A model generated the notes under the pieces. That model was given only the letters and a program-made list of their open reading frames with translations. It made no database searches and was not told the DNA's origin. A program made the translations under genes and the position numbers. Source: Allomyces macrogynus ATCC 38327 (Eukaryota; Blastocladiomycota; Blastocladiomycetes; Blastocladiales; Blastocladiaceae). From it: DNA of 11,884 bases. The stretch covers positions 1,502,365-1,514,248 of the forward strand of contig GG745334.1 of NCBI GenBank assembly GCA_000151295.1, read 5' to 3'. Below, piece by piece: positions 1 to 9,138 of the stretch (the first letter of the stretch is position 1; each line of letters begins with the position of its first letter).

Positions 1-1356
1 CACATCTTGACTTGTAGAGCGCCTTGGGCCAGCCCGTCTGCCACTTTTCCTTAATCACTGTCACGCCTGCGGCCTTGAAGATGCGGCGCCAGGCGCGTTC
101 CGACCGCGTGACCGACGAGTCCTGCAAGTCGACTTCAAAATCGCCGGCGTGGCCCGAGGCCATGTTCTCTTTGATGCCAATGATCGGACAGACGGTCAGG
201 ACGCGTTGGAAGAAGGTGACGAGGTCGCCGTCGGTCAAGTGGCCTATTGGAGCGAAACGTGAGCAAATGCGTGCGGAGAGAGGGAGGGAGGGAGGGAGGG
301 AGGGAGGGAGTACGGCCACGCACCCAGGACCCACTGGCACCAGACGAGCCCGTACTTCAACCCGTGCTCTTGCGGGTCGAAATTCTGCAGCCCGACATTG
401 ATAAAGTGCCGCACGAGCCCTTGGTTCAGGACCGGGTCCTGCTTGGCCGTGTTGATGAAGTGCGTGTCCTGCTCGACCAAGTCGACGTGCGTGAAGTGGT
501 GCGAGAGAAAGGACTTGGTGACTCGGCCAATCCCGGCACCGCAGTCTACAACCATGCGCGAATGTGGTCAACACTCGGTTTGCGGATGCGGCCGAGGGGA
601 GAACGAGAGTGTACCGCACGCGGCCGCAGTCACGTCGATCGTGCCGTCGCGCACGAGCGGGTCGATAAAGGCAATCGAGTCGGCGGCGTCGCGGTCATCG
701 AGGTTCGCGAACCCGCCGAGCATACCGTCGACGGTGGGCTCGACGTTCTGTTGGCCGAGTGAGCGGGCGAGAAGGGTCAATGCGGGGGCGTCATTGGGTG
801 GGGAACGGCGCGCGTGAGGAACACGATCATGGCGGTGGGCGGGCCGGAGCATGACGGTACGCGCGACACGACGGTGTCGTCGCGGGCCAGGTCGTGGTCG
901 TGCGGATGCGGGAACGGCAGAATGGGACAGAGTCTCGCCGGGGATGCGCCATATGGTGGCGGTCGCTGTGGTCGTTCGTAGTCGCTCATGGTCGCTCGTG
1001 GTCGCTCCTGGTGGTCGTGGTCGTGGTCGCGCCGAGGTCGCTCGTGGACGGTGCCGTGCGCGTCGTGGTCGCTCGTGGTCGGCACTGCGAGCGTCGTGAC
1101 CGCCGTGATTGTCGTTACCGCAGTCGAGAGCCTCGCAAAGCTGGGGTCCCCTGCTTGCTGTTCGGACCTCAAGTTGCACTAACTAGCCCAGGCCATGGTC
1201 CATGATCGCAGCCGCTGCCCACCACCATGTACACGCGCTTGCTCGCACACGGGACCAACCCGCGCGTGCGGGGACGCGTACTTTCCAGTAGTCCGCGGCA
1301 TCGCTATACCAGGTGGGTCCACCGGGGACCGTGGTCGCATGCTCCTGGTCGCTCAT
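1..1356 (-). CDS. Alpha-N-terminal protein methyltransferase (NTMT1/Tae1 family), 3'-partial
   Basis: SAM-dependent enzyme that methylates the N-terminal amine of proteins such as ribosomal subunits and histone-associated factors (family knowledge). Visible exons on the minus strand are 1356-1282, 747-615, 545-324 and 243-1, and the phases agree. The start ATG at 1356 has a good context (ACAACCATGAGC) and opens MSDQEHATT. The family N-terminal signature WYSDAADYWK ends exon 1 and continues as NVEPTVDGMLGGF after splicing. SAM motif I is DCGAGIGR (residues 70-77). The post-SAM segment is WCQWVLGHLTD (138-148), followed by KENMA (168-172) and DSSVTRS (185-191), which match the substrate-pocket region of human NTMT1. 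About 224 residues are visible, close to the 223 of human NTMT1, so only the last few residues should lie off the left edge. The final visible codons drift from the family; either an intron starts at 11 or one base is missing. The segment before KENMA is about four residues shorter than in human. Confidence 0.9.
281..310 (+). repeat. (AGGG)n tetranucleotide repeat, about 7.5 copies
   Basis: There are thirty bases of perfect AGGG repeats on the plus strand. They lie inside the 80-bp intron 323-244 of the methyltransferase gene, starting 13 bp after its donor GTGCGT. In the pre-mRNA the tract is (CCCT)n, a pyrimidine run. The DNA plus strand has seven GGG runs spaced by one base and so meets the simple G-quadruplex pattern. 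Confidence 0.95.
748..1281 (-). other. Long first intron of the N-terminal methyltransferase gene
   Basis: The intron runs from donor GTACGC at 1281 to acceptor CCAACAG ending at 748, 534 bp. That is six to eight times the length of most other introns here. The junction is phase 0 and joins ...ADYWK to NVEPTVDGML, restoring the continuous family motif YWK-x-VxPTVDGMLGG. The downstream exon is open into the intron for a long way, so an automated caller could start the gene inside it (for example at 852 or 1179). Those starts lack the YW motif and are low-complexity. A 10-bp minisatellite occupies the middle. Confidence 0.8.
965..1075 (-). repeat. 10-bp minisatellite, degenerate, inside the methyltransferase intron 1
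   Basis: On the minus strand the core reads as imperfect units of GAGCGACCAC: GAGCGACCAC, GAGCGACCAT, GAGCGACTAC, GAACGACCAC, then AGCGACCGCC. More diverged CGACCACGA copies lie upstream. One unit creates ACCATGAGCGAC, which equals the sequence around the true start codon at 1356. A related GGTCGCTCATGGT copy is visible on the plus strand near 1348-1360. Confidence 0.75.
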
Positions 1357-2110
1357 GGTTGTCGGCGGCGCGGTTGGTCTCGTCGCTCGTGATCAGCAAG
1401 CAGGTCCAAGCAGTCGGTAGGAGCAGCGTGCGGGCAGTTGCCTTGCACACGGTCAGCTTTGCAGCGAGTTGTCTGTCGAGGGGATGGTGGTTCGTAATCG
1501 TTGCTTTTGCCGACCCGGTCAAGGACCGCGCCAACGACCGAGGTCAATCGCGCAACCTCACGTCGCGAGTCGGCGTGCACGTGAGGTGGGGCACAGGCAA
1601 GGTGGCTGAGCCCGCCTCGGGGGCGTTTCCGACGGGTCTGTCAGGTGGGGGCGACGAGCATGCGACTGGCACCGCACGTGTGTCGCGGTCCTGTACAGCC
1701 CAGGCCTCCAAATTGCCACGTTCCAAGTCGCGACACGTCCCACACAAGTCTCTCTCCTCTGCTCTCCACCACGGCCGACAGGCCGCTGCCGCCGAAGACG
1801 ACCACGACGACGAGCGCGACAGCCAAGAATGAACCATGAATCAACAACAAATACGACCGTGCGGCCCCGCCAGCGCCGCGCGCACCTTGTCCACCCAACG
1901 ACATCTGGCGCAAACGACTCCAGCAAGACCCCGGCCAACCAACAATGACAAAACACGATGAGCGCAAGCGGGCCGCCGCTTCCACCAGCGGCCCAACGAC
2001 GGCGGCACCATGGTAACGGCGACTCAAAGCAGAAAAGAACGATGCGCGATCGCCAAACTAGCTCTACGCGGCCGCCCCCTCCCTCGCGGCCGACCCCTCC
2101 ATATCGTTTC
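1357..2110. other. Intergenic region without a supported gene
   Basis: This stretch lies downstream of the kinase stop and upstream of the methyltransferase start, both on the minus strand. It should therefore hold the kinase 3' UTR and the methyltransferase promoter. Open frames on both strands are arginine-, proline- and alanine-rich, match nothing I recognise and show no splice-supported continuation. No tRNA-like GTTCGA box, AATAAA signal or mobile-element hallmark was seen. Confidence 0.6.
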
Positions 2111-5100
2111 TCACTCGCCCTGCTCGGGCGACGCGCGCGGCGGACTGTGCATCCGGACCGCGCCACCGCGACGGCCCAACCCCGTCGCCGCCGACTCCGC
2201 ACCGGGCGTATCCGCCTCGTCGTCTCCCGGTGACGCGCCCGCAAACGCAACCTTCGGCCGCGTCGTCCCCTCCGCCGCGGTCGCAGCCCCACCACCAGGA
2301 GCGCCGGCCCGCGCCGGTTTCGCTGCGCGGCGCTTATTGAAGATCGACGACTCGCCGAGCTTGAGCGCGAACCCGCCCGGCCCGCCACCCCCGCCCCCAC
2401 CTCCGACGGCACTCGTGGCATGCCCGGGACTGTCGTCGTCGCCCGTCCGGTCCCCGTCTCCGCGACCCCGCACGCGCCGCGCACCGGCCGACGCGCGCGG
2501 ATGGTGCTGCTGCATCTGCGCGAGCTGGAACGCCGTTTCCGTGACTTCATCGACGGTCGGGGGCACGTGCACCGCGGCCGCACTGTCGTCCGGCATCCCG
2601 TAGGTCTGCCGCACGACGGCGGCGGGCGTGAGGAACCCGGGGCGCATGTACCCGAGGTCCTTGTACCGCTGCTGCTGCTTGGCGGCGTCGTCGGCGGCGC
2701 CCGCAGGGCTGGTATCGTCGTCGTCCTCGCCCTCGGCCGCAGCCGCGGCAGGGCGCGCCGGCGCGTCCATGGCCTCGAACGCCTTGATCGACGTGTCAAA
2801 GTAGTGCCGGAATGCGTTTTGCGACGGCGTCGGCGTCGCCATCGCCTGCGCGACGCGTGTGAACCCATCCGTCTCCGGCGCGGCCATCGGGCTCAGCGGC
2901 GCGCCGAATGGCGACGGCGGGCGGTCGGTCGCGGGCGTCTTGAGCGGCGGGATCACGAACGCGCCCCAGTCGAAGGTCGCCGCGGCCGCCGCCTCGGGTT
3001 CAGCAGCGGGTTCGGTTTCGGTTTCGGTTTCGGGCGGCTCGATGGCGATGGTTGGCGCGGATTGGGCTGGGTGCCGCTCGTGCGTGTAGGCGACGGGCGA
3101 CGTGAGCGGTTCGGCCTGGCGGTGGTACGACGTGTCGGGGAAGGGGTCCTCGGCCTCGACGTGCGGCGTGACGAACGGCGCCTCGTTGATCCTGGCGTCG
3201 CGCGCGCGCAGTGGGTCAGTTCTCGGATTGGACGCTACGGCGGCGGGCATGACGCGGTGGAGACGCACCATGGATGCGCAAAGAAATCGTCGATTGTGTA
3301 CCGCCGCTCCGGGCGCACTTCGAGCAGCCGCGAGACGAGGTCCTTGGCTAACGCACGGGAAATTCACGGTCATAAAGCGTCAAGCACTATCGCGTTCCAG
3401 TCCAGACTCCGAATCGACAAGACTGCCAGCGTACCCGATTCCGACACGTTATCCCACCACGGCGCCAAGAACGTCCACTCGCCGCGCGCGACTTTGTGCG
3501 TGAGCACCTGCGTGTCCTCGTCCTACCCCATCGCGCACCCACCGCCGCGAATCAATCTTCCATTGCACCCGCACCCCCTCCCTTTCGCTCGCGCGCGCGG
3601 TACGTACATAAAACGGCGGGAACCCGCACAACATCGTGTACAGCACGCACCCGAGCGCCCAGATATCGACCGACGTCGTGTAACTCTGGCTCGTGACGAT
3701 TTCGGGCGCCGTGTACCCGACGGTACCGCACGGCGTCTTGGTCCCGTCCTGCCAAACGACTTTCGAGAGCCCGAAATCCGCGAGTTTCACTTGCCCGATC
3801 CCGCCGCCGCCCACACCAGGAATGAACTCGCCTTCGTCGAGCTTGGTCTCGCCGTAGGTGCGTCCGGACCGGACCCGGACGGATCCGTCGAACGGGATCG
3901 GCGTGAAGAGCAGGTTCTCGGGCTTGATGTCGCTGTGGGGGGACAATGCGCGTTAGTCGCGGCCGACGCGACGCGGGGCGCGTACGCGGGTCAAGAACGT
4001 ACCGGTGCACGACACCCACGACCTGGTGCAGGTACTTGACGGCTCGCGCGACCTGGACAATCACGTGCCGCGAGAGCGCCTCGGAGAAGAAGGTCAGCTC
4101 GACGATCTTGTGGAAGACTTCGCCGCCCGGTGACAGCTCGAGCACGAAAAAGTAGCATTCGGGCGTCTCAAAGTGCCGTAGCAGACGCGTGATGTTTGGG
4201 TGTGCGAGCCGAGAATGAATGATCAGTTCCTTTTGAATCGACGAGCGCTACATTGGCGTATTCCGCGATTAGCAATGGTCGCGCCGACATGGAGGAGGGG
4301 CACGATCGCGGCGTACCTGGCTCACCGACAGGTGCACCTTGTCAATGACCTTGATCGCGACGCGCTCCTCGGTCGTCAAGTCGACACCCTGGTAGACGTG
4401 CGAGAACGCGCCTCTATCAGCGACAGCAGCCAACGGTCAGTCCCAGATCGATCCGACACGATCAGAGCAAGAATAAATAACGCACTCGCCCATCTTCTTC
4501 ACCAGCTCGTACTCCTCGAGCCCCAGGTAGACTGGCAACGACGGGTCGCGCCCGTACGCGGCGGGCAGCGGCATGACCCCCGTCGCGCGGCGCGCGTGCC
4601 GTGCTGCGGCCGCCGCGGTCCCGCGCGTCCCGGCAACGACGGGGCTCACATTTGCGCTCGCCGGTGTGGATGCGCTGAAATGCACGTGATGGTGACCGTG
4701 ATGTGTTGTTTGCGCATGAACGGCCGCCGCGTCCTCGTCGTCCGACAAGTCCATTGACGAGACCGGATGCGCGAATGCGTCGTCGTCGTCGTCGTCCTCG
4801 TTGTCGTCGTCGTCAACGTGAATGCGCGCGACCCGGCCGCGGTCCGCGGTGGCAGCGGCAGTAGCGGCGGCCTCGTCGTACGCGGCGGCCGCGTAGAGCG
4901 TCGGGTCGTCCGGGTCGTAAAAGTCGGGCAGGCCCGCGGGCGCGCCGCCGGTGGCACCGATGGCCGCGTCGGACGTGGGTGCGAGCCCGACGGCCGTAGG
5001 CTGTTCGTCGGCGAACCGGAGTCCACGCACACCGGCGCCGGTGCGCGACCGCGGCGCGGACACGGACGTGCCGGAGTGGAGGTGGCTCCGGCCGAGCATG

Positions 5101-5762
5101 GCGTCGCTGGCGTCGTGCGTGGGTGGCGACGACGCGGCGCTGGTGGACGACGAGGACGATGGGCAGTCGGTGTCGGGCGCCGAGGAGGATGCGACGGGAA
5201 CGACCGTGCCGGCCTTGGCGGGGTCGCGGAACTTGCCGGGGGACCCGCGCGAGGTGGAACCGCCGGAGAGGAGGCGGCCGAATTGCTCGGAGAGCCGCGA
5301 CGTGGCGGGGGCGCGCGAGGACGGGGAGCTGTCTGTCACGGCCGAGGGGTCGGCCGGGTCGGAGGAGAAGTCCAGGTCGGAGCGGCGGCGGCGCGCGCGG
5401 TCTGATCAGCCCGGGGCCACGGCGGGCGTCAGTCTGGAAGCACGAAGCAAAACGCGCGAGCACCAGATCATGCACGCTTGCCCCGGCGCGAACGCGGCGT
5501 GGGGCGGGCCGCGTCACCGGCACCTCGAGAGCGCCATAATGCCCTCGATCAGCCGTCCCACGGAACGAACATGGCAACGCGAAACGGACGCACCGGTAGC
5601 AACAGCGTCGTCGTCGCCAGCGTCGTCGTCGCGCGGCGATGCGGTCTCGGCGTCGGTGTGGTGGTCGCCGCCGTTCGACTTGCGGCGCGGCGATCTCGAG
5701 AGCGAGGCGCGGCGGCCGGCCTTTTTGCGCCACTTGGCCGTGAGGTTGCGCACCAGATCCAT
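2111..5762 (-). CDS. RCK2/Srk1-like MAPK-activated serine/threonine protein kinase (CAMK group), 996 aa
   Basis: Cytoplasmic or nuclear stress kinase. Its relatives S. cerevisiae Rck2 and S. pombe Srk1 act downstream of the Hog1/Sty1 MAPK. Minus-strand exons: 5762-5594, 5401-4486, 4413-4326, 4247-4003, 3932-3608, 3522-3435, 3347-3269, 3191-2111; the phases agree and total 2991 nt. The kinase domain spans about residues 353-637: P-loop GEGAFSHV (361-368), VAIKV (Lys383), HRDIKPEN (472-479), DFG (525-527), T-loop TPCGTVGYTAPE (539-550), ending HPW (637). The insert DEGEFIPGVGGGGIG before KLADFG (about 505-519) is diagnostic for the fungal Rck/Srk group. The 350-residue N-terminus is Ser/Ala-rich with an acidic run. 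The 359-residue tail includes FALKLGESSIFNKRR, resembling a basic C-terminal motif I recall in Srk1 homologues. The ATG at 5762 has a good Kozak context. The first intron (5593-5402, 192 bp) is the least certain junction. It is much longer than Rck2 or Srk1 (about 600 aa). Confidence 0.93.
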
Positions 5763-6355
5763 GGACGCGTCGTTGAGCGCGCGCGCACAGGAAGCAGGGG
5801 CGGCAAGGGGAGAGTCAAGGAGAGGAGAAGCGGGGGACGGGATCACTCGGAGTGGTGGTGGACGGACAGGTGCGCGGCCATGCTGCGGTGCGGCGACGGC
5901 GAGGCGCGGTGATCGGGGTGCGCGGCGAGCGCGGGCAGGGCCGAGGCCGAGGCGATGATGGCGGGCAGGCGTGTCAGTCGGGTGCCGCGCGGGGGATGCG
6001 GCGGATGGGCAATCGGAGAGGAGAACGCGGATGAGAGCGAAGGCAAAGGGCGACGCGCGCGAGGCCGCCCGCGGCGCTGAGCGCTTGCGAGCGCGTCGTT
6101 CCCGCGGTCGGCCCGCCGTGCCGTCGTGCAGCGCGCGCTGAGCAACCAGCTGGCCGCGCCGCCTGCAGGCAGGTGCGAGACACTCGGACGCGGTGGTCGC
6201 GTGCAACTCACACGACACGCATGCGCACCACCGGGCCCCATGCTCTTGCGCTCTGACTCCCTGCTGGCGGCCGGCTTCAAAACGAGACCAAAAGCCCCCC
6301 CGTCCGGCACAACCACTGCCCGCAGCAGCACGACGCGACCTTCACAGCAGCCACG
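5763..6355. promoter_or_regulatory. Divergent promoter region between the kinase (-) and RAD1 (+)
   Basis: These 593 bp separate the start of the minus-strand kinase from the start of plus-strand RAD1, so both 5' UTRs and promoters must lie here. No TATA box stands out. The RAD1 side ends in a C/A-rich leader (CACAACCACTGCC...CAGCAGCCACG) just before the ATG, and the kinase side ends in a pyrimidine-rich leader. The frame upstream of the kinase start stays open to 6218. It is proline/arginine-rich and looks non-coding, so an N-terminal extension is unlikely but not excluded. Confidence 0.6.
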
Positions 6356-7991
6356 ATGCACGCGACACCCCCACACGACGGCGTACCCCCACCACCACCC
6401 GCCGCGGGCCGCCGCCGCCACGCGCCGCTCTACGCGTCGTCGCCGCCGTCGGGCGTGCCCACCAACAGCAGCGCGACCGTCCCAGCCGACCGCACGCCCG
6501 CCTCGGCGATTGCCGCGCACCTCGGCGCTACGCCAACGACGCCGACCCCAGCCGCTCCGGCGCACGCGGCCCGAGCCCATCCTGCCGCCGCGACCCCGAC
6601 GGAGCGCCCGCTCTTTGCCGCGGCCGTCGACAATGTGCGGCTGGTCGCGCCGTTACTGCGTGCAGCGCACGTGCAGCCATGGGCCACGCTGATTGCGTCG
6701 CGCCGTGGACTGAAAGTCGCCGCCGGCGACGCGAATCTCGTTGCCGCCGCCTACGTGCCGCGCACCGTCTTTCGCGATTTTACCTGGCGCGGGGACCACC
6801 CTGCCGCCCCGCCTGGCCTACGTACGCCGCCGAGCCGGCAAATGCTCAGCAGCGTCGATCTCGACGAGGACGATCCAGAGGTCGACGAGGACGACGAACC
6901 GTGTGCTGTGACTGTCGACATGGCCACGCTCATCGACTGTCTCAACCTGTACCAGTCGGCGCTCGTCTCGGTGCCCGCAGGCGTTGTCGCCGGATCGGTC
7001 CCGCTCGAAGCTATGGCCGCGGCATCGTCGGCGTTTGGCTCGTCGGCATTTGCGCACAGGTCGGTGGGTGCGGTCTTGCCGCCGCAGGGAGCTGTGGGTG
7101 GTGGTCCTGCCACACCAATGATTTCGGGCCCGTCCGCCACATCTGCGCGCCTCGCGTGCCAGTCGCCGACGCACCCGCTCGAACTTGTGTCCGTATTCGC
7201 CCTGTCTGATCTCTGCCGTGATGCACCGCGACTGAAACGCTCCTCTAGCCTGACCGACACGGCCGCACACCTGACGACCACCTTCCGGCTCGCGACGTTC
7301 GATGCGCCCGACGAATCGATCACCGACACCGCGCACTTTGCCGCCGACCCGGTCCTGTACCAACTGATCGTGCACGCCGAATGGCTACGCGATGCTCTTG
7401 CCGAACTCGCGCTCGCCCTCGCTGGAAAACCGTCAACGTCGGCGCTCGCGCCCGACATTGACGCTCCACCCAACTCCACCACCACCGCGGCCCCAACTCC
7501 CGGGTCGACCGCCTTCGTCGTCCCTGATTGTGCACCCTTTGCACGGCCTCACTCTCCACGCGGTCACCGACGTTGGCACCGCCGAAGTCACCTGTGCGCG
7601 GGACGCGCCCTCGATGGCCGCGTTCCCGGCACCCAATTTACTTCCGGCGACAGGGATCAAGTTCGCCTACCCCTGGCCGAGCTTGGCGGCGATTGCGCGC
7701 GCGGCGCCGCTGGCCGCCAAGTGTGCGCTGAGGACGAATTCGCGCGGGTTCTTGAACGTGCAGGCCATGGTGCCCGTCATGCATGCGCGGGGGGATATGC
7801 AAGAGGTGGTGGCGTTTGTCGAGTTTGTCGTCGCGCCGCTCGAGGAGTATGCGTGGCGTGGGGTCACGGCGGCGGCAGAGACGGCGCGCGGTGGTGGCGG
7901 AGGACCTGGAGCAGGAGCGGGCGCGGGGAACGCGCCGGCCGGCTGGGACGATGGGGGAGAGGGGATTGATGAGGATGAGGACGCGTTTTGA
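6356..7991 (+). CDS. RAD1: RAD1 checkpoint clamp subunit (9-1-1 complex), with an apparent one-base frame break
   Basis: Subunit of the PCNA-like Rad9-Rad1-Hus1 ring, which is loaded at DNA damage to activate checkpoint signalling (family knowledge). An 83-residue Pro/Ala-rich extension precedes the Rad1 fold. The fold opens with PLFAAAVDNVRLVAPLLRAA (85-104) and continues with SRRGLKVAAGDANLV and VDMATLIDCLNLY (188-200). FRLATFDAPDES and LIVHAEWLRDALAELA follow in the same frame. The C-terminal half (SSSLIVHPLHGLTLHAV, FAYPWPSLAAIARAA, CALRTNSRGFLNVQA, FVEFVVAPLEEY and an acidic end) lies in a different frame, one base ahead. The switch falls between about 7431 and 7520, where there is no AG acceptor, so no canonical intron can explain it. 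The last stop is TGA at 7989-7991. The product is about 545 aa, nearly twice human RAD1 (282), because of the N-terminal extension and linker insertions. No intron is seen. Confidence 0.88.
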
Positions 7992-8256
7992 TGGGTACCA
8001 TTTGACCGGCCCGACGAGGGAATGTTGGATTCGATTTTGCTTCAAGAAGATTACATGGATGGGGGTGTTTGGCAGGGGAGACGCGCGAAAAGATGCACGC
8101 TTTGGCCGAACCATAGCTGCGCAAAGACAAACCGCGTCCTCTTCCGGCACACCACCTGGGTACGCATCCTTCCTCTCAATCGTTCTTTGCGTCGTCGGTC
8201 CGCTTTGATGCATGGTGATCGCGCAAACGTCCCCATGCCCGGCTTCATGCAGCAAA
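7992..8256. other. Convergent 3' region between RAD1 and the unknown minus-strand gene
   Basis: These 265 bp between two facing stop codons should hold both 3' UTRs. No AATAAA is seen. Short open frames here resemble no family. Confidence 0.5.
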
Positions 8257-8821
8257 TCAAACTCCGGGGTCGCCGCTGTCGGTGGCGTCCGGGCTGCCGG
8301 GACGGCGGTCCTGCAGTCGAACATACCGGCCGCACGCGGACAGGAACGCGCCACCAAACTTGTTGATGGGGGTCGGTCCCACGCACGTCGTTTCGACAGC
8401 GATGCAGGCCGCGTGGCCATACTGCACGCCGTCGTCGTAGTAGACGACAACTGGGCCTCCTTCAGAGACAGAAACTCTTGGAGCCGGACCGAGACATGCC
8501 ACTGGTCGGCCGCAAACGACGTCATACGCGGGGCACACACGTCAAGTCAGGACGACACACCATGGTCGAATCCGCCAAGAAAGAGGAACTGTTTTCGAAT
8601 CGCGTGCTCCGGCACGACCAAATCATCGCAGGATCAAGGAACGATTGCTTCAATGCTCCAGCCAATCTGCCCCGGCTGGTCGCGCGGCAGAAGAAGCCCT
8701 AGCACACGCGTACCACTCTGTCCCCCAGTATCGTCCACGCCATGCGCCAATCTTGCACCGGCGCGGAGTACAAAGCGGGCAAGCCGAACACCATCTCGAA
8801 GTGTTGGCTGGTGTCGACCAT
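8257..8821 (-). CDS. Unrecognised small spliced gene
   Basis: I do not recognise this protein. The best model has three minus-strand exons: 8821-8714, 8606-8561 and 8459-8257, joined in phase to give about 118 aa. Exon 1 carries MVDTSQHFEMVFGLPALYSA and WRMAWTILGDRV. Its donor is GTACGC at 8713, the type used by neighbouring genes. The second intron (8560-8460) has donor GTGTGT and a pyrimidine-rich acceptor TTTCTGTCTCTGAAG. It joins FLFLGGFDHG to GPVVVYYDDGVQYGH, followed by CIAVETTCVGPTPI and LSACGRYVRLQ; the stop is TGA at 8259-8257. The acceptor of exon 2 is ambiguous: 8606 after CCGGAG, or 8588 after AAACAG. The frame is open upstream, with other ATGs at 9010 and 9046, so a longer N-terminus (TNLRVVVVVPSAAPKTRR...) is possible. 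No signal peptide or membrane segment is clear. Confidence 0.4.
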
Positions 8822-9138
8822 GACTTGCTGGCCGTCATACCGACGCGTTTTTGGTGCTGCCGACGGGACAACGACGACGACGCGTAAGTTGGTCTGCGCG
8901 CGCGCCAAGGCGTGGGGGAGAGGGTGCACCGCCCGGCAACTTGGTGGTCGCGAATGCTCTTCTTGCGCCGCCCAAGACAGCCGATGATAAAAGCAGTCGA
9001 TCCCCCTCATCGGGACCGCACCTCCCCTTGATTCTTCGTATCGCATCCGTTGCACTCTTGCTTGGACATTTCCAACAACACGAACCGACCAACCGAACCG
9101 ACCCGCCAGCCAACGCCGACACACCAACTCGACCAATC
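8822..9138. promoter_or_regulatory. Divergent promoter region between the unknown gene (-) and SWEET (+)
   Basis: This is the interval between the preferred start of the minus-strand gene and the SWEET ATG. The last 70 bases before the SWEET start are strongly C/A-rich with repeated CCGACC/CCGAACC words (about 9083-9105). They end in CTCGACCAATCATG, a typical uncluttered fungal 5' leader. A CCAAT word lies four bases before the ATG, too close to act as a normal upstream element. If the minus-strand gene starts at 9046 the interval shrinks to 92 bp. Confidence 0.45.

Noticed and set aside
568..1179. Methyltransferase starting inside intron 1 (ATG at 852 or 1179)
   Set aside because: These starts lack the family YW motif, whereas exon 1 at 1356-1282 supplies WYSDAADYWK in phase with a strong donor.
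1227..1832. 201-aa plus-strand open frame in the intergenic region
   Set aside because: No recognisable domain, partly antisense to exon 1 of the methyltransferase, composition driven by GC content.
1558..2868. 436-aa minus-strand open frame
   Set aside because: It is an alternative frame of the kinase last exon plus downstream DNA; almost all Arg/Pro/Ser low complexity.
3005..3035. GGTTTC repeats as telomere-like sequence
   Set aside because: Only about three copies, inside the kinase coding exon, encoding Glu-Thr repeats.
2420..4039. 539-aa plus-strand open frame
   Set aside because: It lies antisense to kinase exons, is arginine-rich and matches no family; GC-rich coding DNA often leaves such mirror frames open.
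6193..7209. 338-aa plus-strand frame overlapping RAD1
   Set aside because: Out-of-frame shadow of RAD1; the RAD1 frame carries the clear homology.
8561..8714. Kelch-repeat identity for the unknown gene, from the phrase ILGDRVFLFLGGFD
   Set aside because: Only one phrase resembles a kelch blade and it depends on an uncertain splice; the flanking residues do not repeat.
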